DNA from: Silvimonas soli
GTDB taxonomy: Bacteria > Pseudomonadota > Gammaproteobacteria > Burkholderiales > Chitinibacteraceae
Direction: 5' to 3'
Length of the DNA stretch: 64,000 nucleotides
Assembly (NCBI RefSeq): GCF_030035605.1
Contig: NZ_CP106736.1
Location: 2,356,001 to 2,420,000, forward strand
A program made the translations under genes and the position numbers. Of this stretch, positions 1-9,108 are shown piece after piece. Below the pieces are notes generated by a model. It was not told the origin of the DNA. It made no database searches and saw only the letters and a list, made by a program, of their open reading frames with translations. Numbering within the stretch: position 1 is the first letter of the stretch; each line of letters opens with the position of its first letter.

Positions 1-107
1 ACTTTAAGTACGGGTCGCTGATGCCTGATTTTGAGTGAATTTATTAAATCGCAGTTTACTGACGATGACCATTATAAGTGATTGTATAGAAACAGAAAAA
101 TCCGTGA

Positions 108-133
108 GCGCCCCTTGTGGCGCCTTTTTATTT
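108..133 (+). terminator. Rho-independent terminator upstream of the dcw operon
   Basis: A 5-bp GC stem (GCGCC at 108-112, GGCGC at 119-123) with a 6-nt loop is followed by CTTTTTATTT. It probably ends transcription of a gene left of the window. It overlaps the -35 region of the proposed mraZ promoter, so insulation and initiation are packed together. Confidence 0.6.
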
Positions 134-143
134 GCTCTATAGT
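115..143 (+). promoter_or_regulatory. Candidate sigma-70 promoter of the dcw operon (Pmra)
   Basis: TTGTGG at 115-120 and TATAGT at 138-143 (five of six matches to TATAAT) are separated by 17 bp. The start site would fall inside the MraZ box array that follows immediately, which is the arrangement expected for an autorepressed mraZ promoter. Confidence 0.5.
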
Positions 144-174
144 GGGGCGAAGTGGGAGAAAGTGGGTGAAAGTG
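141..174 (+). promoter_or_regulatory. MraZ operator: four GTGGG-type boxes at 10-bp spacing
   Basis: Direct repeats AGTGGGGCGA, AGTGGGAGAA, AGTGGGTGAA and a degenerate AGTG start at 141, 151, 161 and 171, exactly one helical turn apart. MraZ is known to bind such tandem TGGG repeats between its promoter and its own start codon, so this array is very likely the autoregulatory operator of the cluster. Confidence 0.85.
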
Positions 175-211
175 TCCTTTTCTGCTCCACAACACCAGGA
201 AAAACCAGGCA

Positions 212-649
212 ATGTTCGGCGGCGTAGCAACTCTTAATCTCGACAGCAAAGGGCGTTTGGCCATACCGGCCAGGCACCGCGAACTGCTGTCTGCCCATTG
301 CGCCGGCAAACTGGTCATTACCGTTGAGCCGGCAGGCTGCCTGCTGGTCTATCCCGAACCAGACTGGGTGCCGGTTCGCGACAAACTCAATCAATTGTCC
401 GGCGCACAGGTGAACATTCGCCGCGTGATCGTCGGGCATGCCGAAGAAATCGAAATGGATGGCGCCGGTCGCGTGCTGATCCCTCCTCGCTTGCGGCAAA
501 TTGCCGGGCTGGACAAGGAAGTCGCACTGGTGGGCATGGGTAACAAGTTCGAGTTATGGGATGACGCCAAATGGGCCGCACAAACTGCGTCCGTTCTGGC
601 GATTGACCCGGCCGAACTGGCCCAGCAAATGCAAGGTATCGTGCTGTGA
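212..649 (+). CDS. mraZ: MraZ transcriptional regulator
   Basis: 145-residue member of the MraZ/AbrB-fold family, the DNA-binding autorepressor at the head of dcw clusters. Two SpoVT/AbrB-like halves are visible. The first begins MFGGVATLNLDSKGRLAIPA and carries the conserved D-x-KGR-IP signature. The second carries EIEMDGAGRVLIPPRLR near residues 75-95. The ATG at 212 gives the family's usual length. The stop overlaps the GTG start of rsmH (GTGA), indicating translational coupling. Regulation by its own product is supported by the repeat array at 141-174. Identification is secure. Confidence 0.97.
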   Translation: MFGGVATLNLDSKGRLAIPARHRELLSAHCAGKLVITVEPAGCLLVYPEPDWVPVRDKLNQLSGAQVNIRRVIVGHAEEIEMDGAGRVLIPPRLRQIAGLDKEVALVGMGNKFELWDDAKWAAQTASVLAIDPAELAQQMQGIVL

Positions 650-1575
650 GTTTTATCCATCGCACGGTCTTGCTCGACGAAGCGGTCGAGGCTCTCGCCA
701 TTATCCCCGATGGCATCTATGTCGACGGGACTTTCGGTCGCGGCGGCCACAGCCGTCTCATTCTCTCAAAACTTGGCCCCAATGGTCGTCTGATCGGATT
801 CGACAAGGATCTGCAGGCCATTGCTGAAGCCAACACCATTACTGACCCACGTTTCACCATCGTCCACGAAGGCTTTGCCGGACTGGCGCAGGCGCTGGAC
901 GCCTTGGGCGTGTCGCAGATTGATGGCGTATTGCTGGACCTTGGGGTTTCTTCCCCGCAACTGGACGACGGAAGTCGCGGCTTTAGTTTCCGCTTCGACG
1001 CTCCGCTCGATATGCGCATGGACACCACCCGCGGCATGACTGCTGCGCAGTGGATTAACAGCGCCGATGTAAAAGAAATTGCCGAGGTGGTACGTGACTA
1101 TGGCGAAGAGCGGTTTGCTAAACAGGTTGCAACAGCGATTGTTGCGGGTCGGGACATCGAGCCCATCACGACTACACGCCAACTTGCCGCGCTCGTGGCA
1201 AAGGCCGTCCGTACCCGTGAGCCGGGCCAGGATCCGGCGACGCGTACCTTCCAGGCTGTACGGATTTTCATTAATCGGGAGCTTGAAGAGCTCTCGCTGA
1301 TCTTGCCGCAAGCCTTGGCCAGACTGAAGCCAGGCGGACGTTTATCGGTGATTGCCTTCCATTCGCTGGAAGACCGCATCGTCAAACAGTTCATGCAGCA
1401 TGCGTCCAAGTCGCACATGCCGGACAGACTGCCGCTACGGGCGTCGGAAATGCCGGTGCCACCCTTGAGAATCATCGGCAAGCCCATTCGGGCAAGCGAT
1501 GAGGAGGTGGCAGCAAACCCCAGGGCTAGAAGTGCGATTCTGCGGGTGGCAGAAAGAACGGAGGCGGCGCTGTGA
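646..1575 (+). CDS. rsmH: 16S rRNA (cytosine(1402)-N(4))-methyltransferase RsmH
   Basis: 309-residue SAM-dependent methyltransferase that modifies C1402 of 16S rRNA (formerly MraW). The SAM-binding motif YVDGTFGRGGHSR lies near residues 26-38, VLLDLGVSSPQLD near 95-107 and VIAFHSLEDRIVKQF near 236-250, all hallmarks of the family. It starts with GTG at 646, overlapping the mraZ stop by four bases, and ends over the GTG start of ftsL. Second gene of the dcw operon, as in most Proteobacteria. Confidence 0.97.
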   Translation: MSFIHRTVLLDEAVEALAIIPDGIYVDGTFGRGGHSRLILSKLGPNGRLIGFDKDLQAIAEANTITDPRFTIVHEGFAGLAQALDALGVSQIDGVLLDLGVSSPQLDDGSRGFSFRFDAPLDMRMDTTRGMTAAQWINSADVKEIAEVVRDYGEERFAKQVATAIVAGRDIEPITTTRQLAALVAKAVRTREPGQDPATRTFQAVRIFINRELEELSLILPQALARLKPGGRLSVIAFHSLEDRIVKQFMQHASKSHMPDRLPLRASEMPVPPLRIIGKPIRASDEEVAANPRARSAILRVAERTEAAL

Positions 1576-1880
1576 TCCGCCTCAATCTATTTTTACTGAC
1601 CCTCGCAATTGTTTGCGCTCTATCCGTGGTTACCAGTCAGCACCGTTCGCGCAAGGCCTACGGAGAACTCCAGAAAGAACAAGAGGTTGCACGTCAACGC
1701 GATGTGGAATGGGGTCAGTTGCAGCTGGAAGAAAGCACTTGGGCGATGCACTCGCGTATTGAGTCCGAGGCCACGCAACGACTGAATATGCAGATGCCAG
1801 GCGCCGCACGCACGCAAGTGATCGGCCCGGAAGGTACCGCGATTGGTCGCGCGGCCACCAAAGCGGACCTGAAAGAATGA
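1572..1880 (+). CDS. ftsL: Cell division protein FtsL
   Basis: 102-residue bitopic inner-membrane protein. A short cytoplasmic start (MIRLN) leads into a hydrophobic helix (residues 5-21) and then a periplasmic coiled-coil rich in Q, E and R (about 25-75). FtsL forms the FtsQ-FtsB-FtsL divisome subcomplex that activates FtsWI. The sequence is poorly conserved, as usual for FtsL, and the call rests on size, topology and position between rsmH and ftsI. GTG start overlaps rsmH; the stop overlaps the ATG of ftsI. Confidence 0.9.
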   Translation: MIRLNLFLLTLAIVCALSVVTSQHRSRKAYGELQKEQEVARQRDVEWGQLQLEESTWAMHSRIESEATQRLNMQMPGAARTQVIGPEGTAIGRAATKADLKE

Positions 1881-3718
1881 ACGCCCGCGTCTCTTCCGTG
1901 CGCCCGCATCAACGCTACGCCCACGTGCTCAAGCTCGAGCGCTGGCGTGTCTGGGCGATTCTGACCGGCTTGATGGCGCTGTTCGTGGTGCTTCTGGCGC
2001 GCGGCTTGTATCTGCAAGCGTTCAACGAGTCATTCCTGCAAAGTCAGGGTGATGCGCGTTATACCCGTGCGCTCAAGCTGGAAGCCAATCGCGGCATGAT
2101 CACCGACCGCAATGGCGATCCGCTGGCAATCTCCACGCCGGTGCAATCCATCTGGTGCAGCCCGCGCGGCATGATTTTGCTGCCGCCAGGGCAAAAGCGT
2201 GATGACGATTGGGAACCAGCGAACGATAAGGACCCGGTACCGGTGTCACGTGACGAAGTCGCTACCTTGGCCAAATCGCTGGGCATGACCACCGACGACA
2301 TCTTCAAGAAGATTGTCGCGGTCTCACGTAAAGGCCCGAACGGCGAAGACATTCGCCCGGATTTTGTGTGGCTCAAGCGCGGCCTGTCACCTGCTGACGC
2401 CAAGACCGTGCTGGCCTTGAATGTGCCCGGCGTTTATGCGCAAACCGAATATCGCCGTTACTACCCCGCCGGGGAAGTGATGGCGCACATTATTGGCTTC
2501 ACCAATATTGACGGCAAAGGGCAGGAAGGCTTCGAGCTGACCCGCGACAGCATGCTGGCCGGCAAACCCGGTAGCCGCACGGTGATTCGTGACCGCCGCG
2601 GCTATATCGTTGAAGACATTTCCACCATCATTCCTCCGCGCGATGGCGAAACACTGACTTTGTCGGTGGACAAGCGCATCCAGTATCTGGCTTATCGCGA
2701 GCTGAAAGCGGCTGTGGAATTGAACAAGGCCGTGGGCGGCGGCATCGTGGTGCTCGACGCCCATACCGGCGAAGTATTGGCGCTGGCCAATGCGCCGTCC
2801 TACAACCCGAACAGCCGCAACCGCATTGACCCTGCTGCACGCCGCAACCGGGCGCTGACCGATATCTATGAGCCTGGTTCGGTCATGAAGCCGGTGACGA
2901 TCTCGGCAGTAATGGATTCCGGCAAGATCACGGCTAATTCCAAGGTTGATACCTTCAACGGCACCATGTCGATCGGTCCGGCGACCATTCACGACACCCA
3001 CCACGGTGGCGTGCTGAGTATCGCCCAGGTTATCCAGCAGTCATCCAACGTCGGCGCTGCGCGTATCTCATTGATGATGCCGCGCGAATACATGTGGAAC
3101 GCCTATCACAACGCCGGTTTCGGTGAGCCACCGCACAGTGGTTTCCCTGGCGAAGCGGGCGGTATTTTGCGTAACTGGAAGAACTGGCGCCCCATTGAAC
3201 AAGCCACCATGGCCTTTGGCAACGGGATTTCGGTCAGCCTGATGCAAATGGCGCGGGCTTACCAGATGTTTGCCGATCAAGGCCAGATTCACCCGATCAC
3301 CTTTACCAAGCTGGTCGCCCCCATGCCGGGCAAGCAAGTGATTACTCCTGCCAGCGCCCAGGCTATGCGCGACATGATGGAATCCGTCGTGCAGCCAGGC
3401 GGGACCGGCGTTGCCGCGCGCGTGGTCGGTTATCGCGTGGCGGGCAAGACCGGTACTTCACACAAGCTGGAAGGTGGCCAGTATGTGAACAAGTACATTG
3501 CCTCCTTTATCGGTATGGCGCCAGCATCTGACCCCCGTTTGATTATCGCCGTCATGATTGATGAACCCACTGGCGCCAAACACTTCGGTGGTTCGGTTGC
3601 GGGGCCGGTGTTCAGCAATGTCATGGCTGGCAGTTTGCGTTTGCTGGGCGTGCCGCCCGATGCGCCGACCGACAATATCCTGCTGCCTGCGCCCGACGAA
3701 TCGGACGCAAGGGAATAA
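1877..3718 (+). CDS. ftsI: Septal peptidoglycan transpeptidase FtsI (PBP3)
   Basis: 613-residue class B penicillin-binding protein that cross-links septal peptidoglycan as the partner of FtsW. It has a cytoplasmic tail of about 25 residues, a transmembrane helix (about 26-49), a pedestal domain and a C-terminal transpeptidase domain. The three catalytic motifs are present: S335-V-M-K338, S389-S-N391 and K524-T-G526. The ATG at 1877 overlaps the ftsL stop. Slightly longer than the E. coli enzyme (588), otherwise unremarkable. Confidence 0.97.
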   Translation: MNARVSSVRPHQRYAHVLKLERWRVWAILTGLMALFVVLLARGLYLQAFNESFLQSQGDARYTRALKLEANRGMITDRNGDPLAISTPVQSIWCSPRGMILLPPGQKRDDDWEPANDKDPVPVSRDEVATLAKSLGMTTDDIFKKIVAVSRKGPNGEDIRPDFVWLKRGLSPADAKTVLALNVPGVYAQTEYRRYYPAGEVMAHIIGFTNIDGKGQEGFELTRDSMLAGKPGSRTVIRDRRGYIVEDISTIIPPRDGETLTLSVDKRIQYLAYRELKAAVELNKAVGGGIVVLDAHTGEVLALANAPSYNPNSRNRIDPAARRNRALTDIYEPGSVMKPVTISAVMDSGKITANSKVDTFNGTMSIGPATIHDTHHGGVLSIAQVIQQSSNVGAARISLMMPREYMWNAYHNAGFGEPPHSGFPGEAGGILRNWKNWRPIEQATMAFGNGISVSLMQMARAYQMFADQGQIHPITFTKLVAPMPGKQVITPASAQAMRDMMESVVQPGGTGVAARVVGYRVAGKTGTSHKLEGGQYVNKYIASFIGMAPASDPRLIIAVMIDEPTGAKHFGGSVAGPVFSNVMAGSLRLLGVPPDAPTDNILLPAPDESDARE

Positions 3719-3720
3719 AC

Positions 3721-5199
3721 ATGAAGCCCAAAACCTGGAATCTGTCCCCGCTGGACCTGGCTGCAATCGACAAGATCGCCGCAGGTAGACCGGTGCGCGC
3801 AGATAGCCGCCTTGTGGATGCGGGCGACGTGTTTCTTGCCTTTCAGGGTGAGTACTCCGACGGGCGCTCGTATATAGGTAGCGCGGTGGGGCGCGGCGCT
3901 GGTGCAGTGCTGTGGGAAGCGGAAGATTTTTCGTGGCAGCAAAGCTGGCAAGTGCCCAATCTACCATTGCCGCAATTGCGCGCGCAGGCGGGCATCGTCG
4001 CCTCCCATTTGTTGGGCGATCCTTCCAAAGCGTTGTTAGTGGTCGGTGTGACAGGCACCAATGGCAAAACCTCAATCGCTCATTGGCTGGCGCAAGCATT
4101 TACCTTGCTGGGCAACAAAACGGGCTTGATGGGCACCATGGGCAATGGCTTGTGGGGCGCGCTGGAAGCATCCAGCCGCACCACGCTTGATCCGGTCGCT
4201 GTGCAGCAGTGGATGGCGCGGTTCCGCGATCAAGGTGCTAGCCAGGTGGTGATGGAAGTTTCTTCGCATGGTCTGGCTCAAGCGCGTGTGCATGGCGTGG
4301 CTTTCGATACCGCCGTGTTCACCAATCTGACTCGCGATCACCTTGATTACCACGGCACCATGCAAGCCTATGGTGCCGAAAAGGCTCGCCTGTTTGCCTG
4401 GGAAGGACTCAAAACCGCCGTGATCAATGTGGACGACGAATTTGGCCGCGAGCTAGCCAAATCGACCACGGCACAGCAAGTGTTTACCTACGGCATCGAC
4501 CAGGGTGATCTGCGTGCGGTGGCGGTTCATGCCTCGCTCAACGGGTTGGCGCTGGAAATCGAAACGCCAATGGGCCGCGCCAGCATCGTTAGTCAGTTGA
4601 TTGGCCGCTTTAACGTCTACAACCTGCTGGCCGCGCTGGGCGTGTTGTTGTCTGCCGGTGTGCCGCTGGCCAATGCCGCCCAGGTCTTGAGCGAGATCGA
4701 GCCCGCTGGCGGGCGCATGCAGCGTCTGGGTGGTGGCCGCTTGCCGCTGGTGGTGGTGGATTACGCCCATACGCCGGACGCGCTGGAAAAAGCCCTGGCT
4801 ACGCTGCGTGAAGCCATGCCTGCCGGTAAACGCTTGTACTGCATTTTTGGTTGCGGTGGCGACCGCGATCCGGGCAAGCGCCCCATGATGGCCAAAATCG
4901 CTTGTGACCTGGCCGACAACGTCATTATCACCAGCGACAACCCACGTACCGAAAGCCCGCAAAAAATTGTGGAAGACATCGTCGCGGGCGTTGAGGGTGT
5001 GTATGGCCTGGGTGATCACAACTACGCCATTAGTCTCGATCGGCGCGTGGCCATTGAAGACACCATTGATCTGGCCGGGCCAGACGACGTGGTGCTGATC
5101 GCCGGTAAAGGTCACGAGACATATCAAGAAATCAATGGTGTGCGCCAGCATTTCGACGATGTCGAAGAGGCGCGTGCAGCTTTGGAAAGGAAGCAGTAA
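3721..5199 (+). CDS. murE: UDP-MurNAc-L-Ala-D-Glu:meso-diaminopimelate ligase MurE
   Basis: 492-residue Mur ligase adding the third stem-peptide residue in the cytoplasm using ATP. The P-loop GVTGTNGKTS lies near residues 109-118. The motif D406-N-P-R409 is the signature of enzymes that choose meso-diaminopimelate rather than lysine, consistent with a Gram-negative wall. The start lies two bases after the ftsI stop, and the stop abuts the murF start directly, so the three genes are cotranscribed. Confidence 0.97.
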   Translation: MKPKTWNLSPLDLAAIDKIAAGRPVRADSRLVDAGDVFLAFQGEYSDGRSYIGSAVGRGAGAVLWEAEDFSWQQSWQVPNLPLPQLRAQAGIVASHLLGDPSKALLVVGVTGTNGKTSIAHWLAQAFTLLGNKTGLMGTMGNGLWGALEASSRTTLDPVAVQQWMARFRDQGASQVVMEVSSHGLAQARVHGVAFDTAVFTNLTRDHLDYHGTMQAYGAEKARLFAWEGLKTAVINVDDEFGRELAKSTTAQQVFTYGIDQGDLRAVAVHASLNGLALEIETPMGRASIVSQLIGRFNVYNLLAALGVLLSAGVPLANAAQVLSEIEPAGGRMQRLGGGRLPLVVVDYAHTPDALEKALATLREAMPAGKRLYCIFGCGGDRDPGKRPMMAKIACDLADNVIITSDNPRTESPQKIVEDIVAGVEGVYGLGDHNYAISLDRRVAIEDTIDLAGPDDVVLIAGKGHETYQEINGVRQHFDDVEEARAALERKQ

Positions 5200-6579
5200 A
5201 TGATGCTGACCCTGCGCGAAACAGCGCTGGCCCTTGATGGTTTGCTGACAGGCGATGCCGACATCGCCTTTGTCCGCGTGACCACCGACAGCCGCGACAT
5301 CAAGCCGGGTGATCTGTACGTTGCGCTCAAGGGCGAGCGGTTTGATGGTCATGATTTTGCCGCCGATGCTTTGGCGCAAGGTGCCGTCGCGGTGCTGGTA
5401 GAGCGTGTGGTAAGTGGCACGCATATTGTCGTGCCCGATACCCTGGCCGCGCTGGGCAAACTCGCCGCCTACTGGCGCGAGCGCATGACCGACCTGAAAG
5501 TGATCGCCGTGACTGGCAGCGGTGGCAAAACCACCGTCAAGGAAATGATCGCCACCATCCTGATCACCCGCTTTGGTGAAGAGGCGGTGTTGGCGACGCG
5601 TGGCAACCTGAACAACCACATTGGCGTGCCACTGACCTTGTTACGCCTGACCGCGCAACATCGTTTTGCGGTGATTGAAATGGGCATGAACCATTTCGGC
5701 GAGATTGATTACCTGACTCATCTGGCCCGCCCGGATGTGGCCGTAGTCAACAACGCGCTGCGCGCTCATCTGGAAGCCTTGGGCTCGGTGGAAGGCGTGG
5801 CCCGGGCCAAGGGTGAGATTTTTGGCGGACTGAAAGCAGGCGGCACAGCGGTAATCAACGCTGATGACGCCAATGCTGCGTTGTGGAGCCAGTTGGCCAA
5901 CGGCAATCGCCAACTCAGCTTTGGTCTGCACACCGCCGACATGCATGCACGGGACATCGTCGAAACGGCGGAAGGCTCGGAATTTATCCTCGGTGTGCCG
6001 ATCGATGAAACCCGCGTGCTGCTGCCTGCGCCGGGCCTGCATAACGTGCGTAACGCGCTGGCCGCTGCCGCTGGCACTTACGCTGCCGGGCTGGACGTGA
6101 CGCAAATTGCTGCTGGCCTGCGGCAATACAAAGGCGTGAAAGGCCGACTCGAACGCAAAGTGGCGGCCAATGGCGCGCAAGTGATCGACGACACCTACAA
6201 CGCCAATCCGGATTCGATGCGCGCGGCGGTCGATGTACTGACTACCTTGGCCCGCGCCGGTGGCAATCCATCCATTCTGGTGCTGGGTGATATGGGCGAA
6301 GTTGGCCCTGATGCTGCTGATCTGCATGCAGAAATCGGCAAATACGCCAAAGAGCAGGGCGTACAGCAACTGTTTACGCTGGGCGAACAAATGGCCAATG
6401 CCGCGAGTGAGTTTGGCAACAAGCATTCGGCCACGCTGGAAGACCTGATGGCCACGCTGCAAATGGCAGTGACACCAGACAGCCTGGTGTTGGTGAAAGG
6501 GTCGCGCTTCATGCGTATGGAACGGGTAGTACAAGCGCTGCAAGGCATCGCCCAAAACAACAATAAAAAGGATGCCTGA
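5200..6579 (+). CDS. murF: UDP-MurNAc-tripeptide:D-Ala-D-Ala ligase MurF
   Basis: 459-residue Mur ligase that attaches the D-Ala-D-Ala dipeptide to form UDP-MurNAc-pentapeptide. The ATP-binding motif AVTGSGGKTTVKEM sits near residues 103-116, followed by EMGMNHFGEI near 160-169 and DDTYNANPDSM near 330-340, the usual MurF landmarks. It starts ATG ATG; the first is immediately adjacent to the murE stop and the second is an equally possible start. mraY follows after three bases. Confidence 0.96.
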   Translation: MMLTLRETALALDGLLTGDADIAFVRVTTDSRDIKPGDLYVALKGERFDGHDFAADALAQGAVAVLVERVVSGTHIVVPDTLAALGKLAAYWRERMTDLKVIAVTGSGGKTTVKEMIATILITRFGEEAVLATRGNLNNHIGVPLTLLRLTAQHRFAVIEMGMNHFGEIDYLTHLARPDVAVVNNALRAHLEALGSVEGVARAKGEIFGGLKAGGTAVINADDANAALWSQLANGNRQLSFGLHTADMHARDIVETAEGSEFILGVPIDETRVLLPAPGLHNVRNALAAAAGTYAAGLDVTQIAAGLRQYKGVKGRLERKVAANGAQVIDDTYNANPDSMRAAVDVLTTLARAGGNPSILVLGDMGEVGPDAADLHAEIGKYAKEQGVQQLFTLGEQMANAASEFGNKHSATLEDLMATLQMAVTPDSLVLVKGSRFMRMERVVQALQGIAQNNNKKDA

Positions 6580-6582
6580 GCC

Positions 6583-7668
6583 ATGTTGCTGCTACTGACT
6601 CAATGGCTGGCCGAATCGATCCGCGCTTTCAACGTGTTCAACTACATCTCGTTGCGTGCGGTGCTGGCCATGATTACGGCCTTGGGAATTTCGTGGGCGC
6701 TGGGCCCGCTGGTGATCCGCAAGCTGACCGAAATGAAAGTCGGCCAATCCGTACGCAGCGATGGCCCCCAGACTCACCTGGTCAAAGCCGGTACCCCGAC
6801 CATGGGCGGCACGCTTATTCTGCTGTCGATTGGCATAACCACCCTGCTGTGGGGCGAGCTGAACAACAAATACGTGTGGCTGGTACTGATTGTGACGCTG
6901 GCTACCGGCGTCATCGGTTTTATCGACGATTACAAAAAGGTCGCGCTCAAAAACCCGAAGGGTTTGAGCGCCAAAGCCAAGATGCTCGGCCAGTCGGCCA
7001 TTGCCATTGGTGCCGGCGTGTTCCTGGTCAACGCGGGCCAGCTGCCGTCGCACACCGGCTTCATCATCCCGTTTTACAAAGAAATCCTGTACCCGTTCGG
7101 CGCGATCGGCTTTTGCGTGCTGACCTATTTCGTGATCGTTGGCACGTCCAACGCCGTCAACCTCACCGATGGCCTCGACGGTCTGGCGATCATGCCAACG
7201 GTGCTGGTCTCCGGTGCGTTCTGCATTTTTGCCTACGTGGCCGGTAACGCCGTGTTCTCCAAATACCTGGGCATTCCGCATGTGCCGGGCGCCGGTGAAC
7301 TGGTGATTTTCTGTGCCGCAATGGCCGGTGCCGGGCTCGGATTTTTATGGTTTAACGCCTACCCGGCGGAAGTGTTCATGGGCGACGTTGGCGCACTGGC
7401 ACTCGGCGCGGGTCTGGGCACTGTGGCCGTGATCGTGCGCCAGGAAATCGTGCTGCTGATCATGGGCGGTGTGTTTGTGGTGGAAGCACTGTCGGTGATG
7501 ATCCAGGTCGCCAGCTTCAAGCTCACCGGCAAGCGGGTTTTCAGAATGGCGCCGCTGCATCACCACTACGAATTGAAAGGCTGGAAAGAGACGCAGGTTG
7601 TGGTGCGTTTCTGGATTATCACCATGCTGCTGGTGATGGCCGGTCTGGCCACACTGAAACTGCGTTAA
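6583..7668 (+). CDS. mraY: Phospho-MurNAc-pentapeptide transferase MraY
   Basis: 361-residue polytopic inner-membrane enzyme (about ten helices) that transfers phospho-MurNAc-pentapeptide to undecaprenyl phosphate, making lipid I. Visible motifs are the catalytic FIDDYKKVALKNPKG near residue 115, NLTDGLDGLA near 192 and MAPLHHHYELKGWKE near 322, all diagnostic for MraY. Length equals the usual family length. Separated from murF by three bases and from murD by 15. Confidence 0.97.
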   Translation: MLLLLTQWLAESIRAFNVFNYISLRAVLAMITALGISWALGPLVIRKLTEMKVGQSVRSDGPQTHLVKAGTPTMGGTLILLSIGITTLLWGELNNKYVWLVLIVTLATGVIGFIDDYKKVALKNPKGLSAKAKMLGQSAIAIGAGVFLVNAGQLPSHTGFIIPFYKEILYPFGAIGFCVLTYFVIVGTSNAVNLTDGLDGLAIMPTVLVSGAFCIFAYVAGNAVFSKYLGIPHVPGAGELVIFCAAMAGAGLGFLWFNAYPAEVFMGDVGALALGAGLGTVAVIVRQEIVLLIMGGVFVVEALSVMIQVASFKLTGKRVFRMAPLHHHYELKGWKETQVVVRFWIITMLLVMAGLATLKLR

Positions 7669-7683
7669 GGAATCGGCAACAAA

Positions 7684-9108
7684 ATGGCTTGGCAAGGAAA
7701 ACACTGCATCGTTGTGGGCCTGGGAGATTCGGGTCTGGCTGCTGCCAAATGGCTGGCAGGGCAAGGTGCGCGAGTGTCGGTGGCAGATACCAGCAATACG
7801 CCACGCAACCTGGATGCGCTCAAAGCGGCGCTGCCGGATGCTGGTTTACGTCTGGGCGCTTTCTCCGATGCCACTTTTGCTGATGCCGATGCCTTGATCA
7901 TGAGCCCTGGCGTAGCGCTGGTGACTCCCGCCGTGGCTGCTGCCGTGGCGCGTGGTGTTCCGGCGATGGGCGACATTGAACTGCTGGCGCAAGTGATTGC
8001 TGGCACGGCGACCAAAGTCATCGCCATTACTGGTTCCAACGGCAAATCCACGGTCACCACCATGGTTGGCCAGATGTGTGAAGCCGCCGGTTTGCAAACG
8101 GTGGTGGCGGGCAATATTGGCTTGCCGGTGCTCGAAGCCCTGGCGCAATGGCAAGCCAAAGGCGCTTTGCCCGATGTGTTTGTGCTGGAACTTTCCAGCT
8201 TCCAGATCGAAACCACCTATTCGCTGCAAGCCGATGCGGCCACCGTACTGAACGTGACCGAGGATCACCTCGATCGCTACACCGGCATGGCGCATTACGC
8301 CGCCACCAAGGCGCGCGTGTTCAACGGCAACGGCGTGATGGTGCTCAATCGTGAAGACGACTGGTGCCAGGACATGGCCTTGCCGGGCCGCGAAGTGATC
8401 TGGTTTGGTGCCGACCTGCCGCGTTCTGCCACCGAATATGGTCTGGTCGAGCAAGGCGAAGATTTCATCCTGCGCGCCGGTGATACTGAACTGCTCAAGG
8501 CCAGCGAATTGCCGCTGGCTGGTTTGCACAACGCCGTGAACGCTTTGGCTGCGATAGCATTGTGCCGCGCCATTGGCTTGCCGAATGCCCCGCTGATTAC
8601 CGCACTCAAGGTCTTCAAAGGTTTGCCGCACCGCGTTGAGTTTGTGGCCGAGATTGACGGCGTTAAGTACTACGACGACTCCAAAGGCACCAATGTGGGC
8701 GCCACGGAAGCCGCTCTTAAAGGCATGACCCAACCGGTCGTGCTGATCGCCGGCGGCGATGGCAAGGGCCAGGATTTTGAACCGCTGGTTGAAGCGTGCG
8801 AGCGTATCTGCCGCGCGGTGATTTTGATTGGTCGCGATGGCCCGAAGATTGCCGAAGTGCTGAACGATGCGTCGTCACCATTCATTGCCGTGGGCGATGA
8901 CGAGGATGACGATGACGAATCGTTCCTGCCGGTATTGCAAGTGCCGACATTGGAAATGGCTGTCTCCATTGCTGCCAATATGGCGCAACCCGGCGACGCC
9001 GTATTGCTGTCGCCCGCCTGCGCCAGCCTGGACATGTTCCGCAATTATCATCACCGCGCCGAAGTGTTCATCGCCGCGGTGAAAGCGCTCGCCGGAGGTT
9101 CGGCGTGA
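7684..9108 (+). CDS. murD: UDP-MurNAc-L-alanine:D-glutamate ligase MurD
   Basis: 474-residue Mur ligase adding D-glutamate. The N-terminal nucleotide-binding segment is VVGLGDSGLAAAKWLA (about 10-25), the P-loop is ITGSNGKSTVTTM near 115-127, and YYDDSKGTN lies near 326-334. It is longer than E. coli MurD (438). Part of the excess is an acidic run of mostly Asp and Glu at residues about 404-413 in the C-terminal domain. The stop overlaps the GTG start of ftsW. Confidence 0.96.
   Translation: MAWQGKHCIVVGLGDSGLAAAKWLAGQGARVSVADTSNTPRNLDALKAALPDAGLRLGAFSDATFADADALIMSPGVALVTPAVAAAVARGVPAMGDIELLAQVIAGTATKVIAITGSNGKSTVTTMVGQMCEAAGLQTVVAGNIGLPVLEALAQWQAKGALPDVFVLELSSFQIETTYSLQADAATVLNVTEDHLDRYTGMAHYAATKARVFNGNGVMVLNREDDWCQDMALPGREVIWFGADLPRSATEYGLVEQGEDFILRAGDTELLKASELPLAGLHNAVNALAAIALCRAIGLPNAPLITALKVFKGLPHRVEFVAEIDGVKYYDDSKGTNVGATEAALKGMTQPVVLIAGGDGKGQDFEPLVEACERICRAVILIGRDGPKIAEVLNDASSPFIAVGDDEDDDDESFLPVLQVPTLEMAVSIAANMAQPGDAVLLSPACASLDMFRNYHHRAEVFIAAVKALAGGSA

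Noticed and set aside
4..500. Open frames on the - strand across the mraZ upstream region and mraZ
   Set aside because: They run antisense to mraZ or across the terminator, promoter and operator region, have no recognisable protein features and are explained by high GC coding on the other strand.
4453..5619. Long - strand frame (388 codons) opposite murE and murF
   Set aside because: It is the complement of two secure genes, with His/Gln-rich composition typical of a shadow frame.
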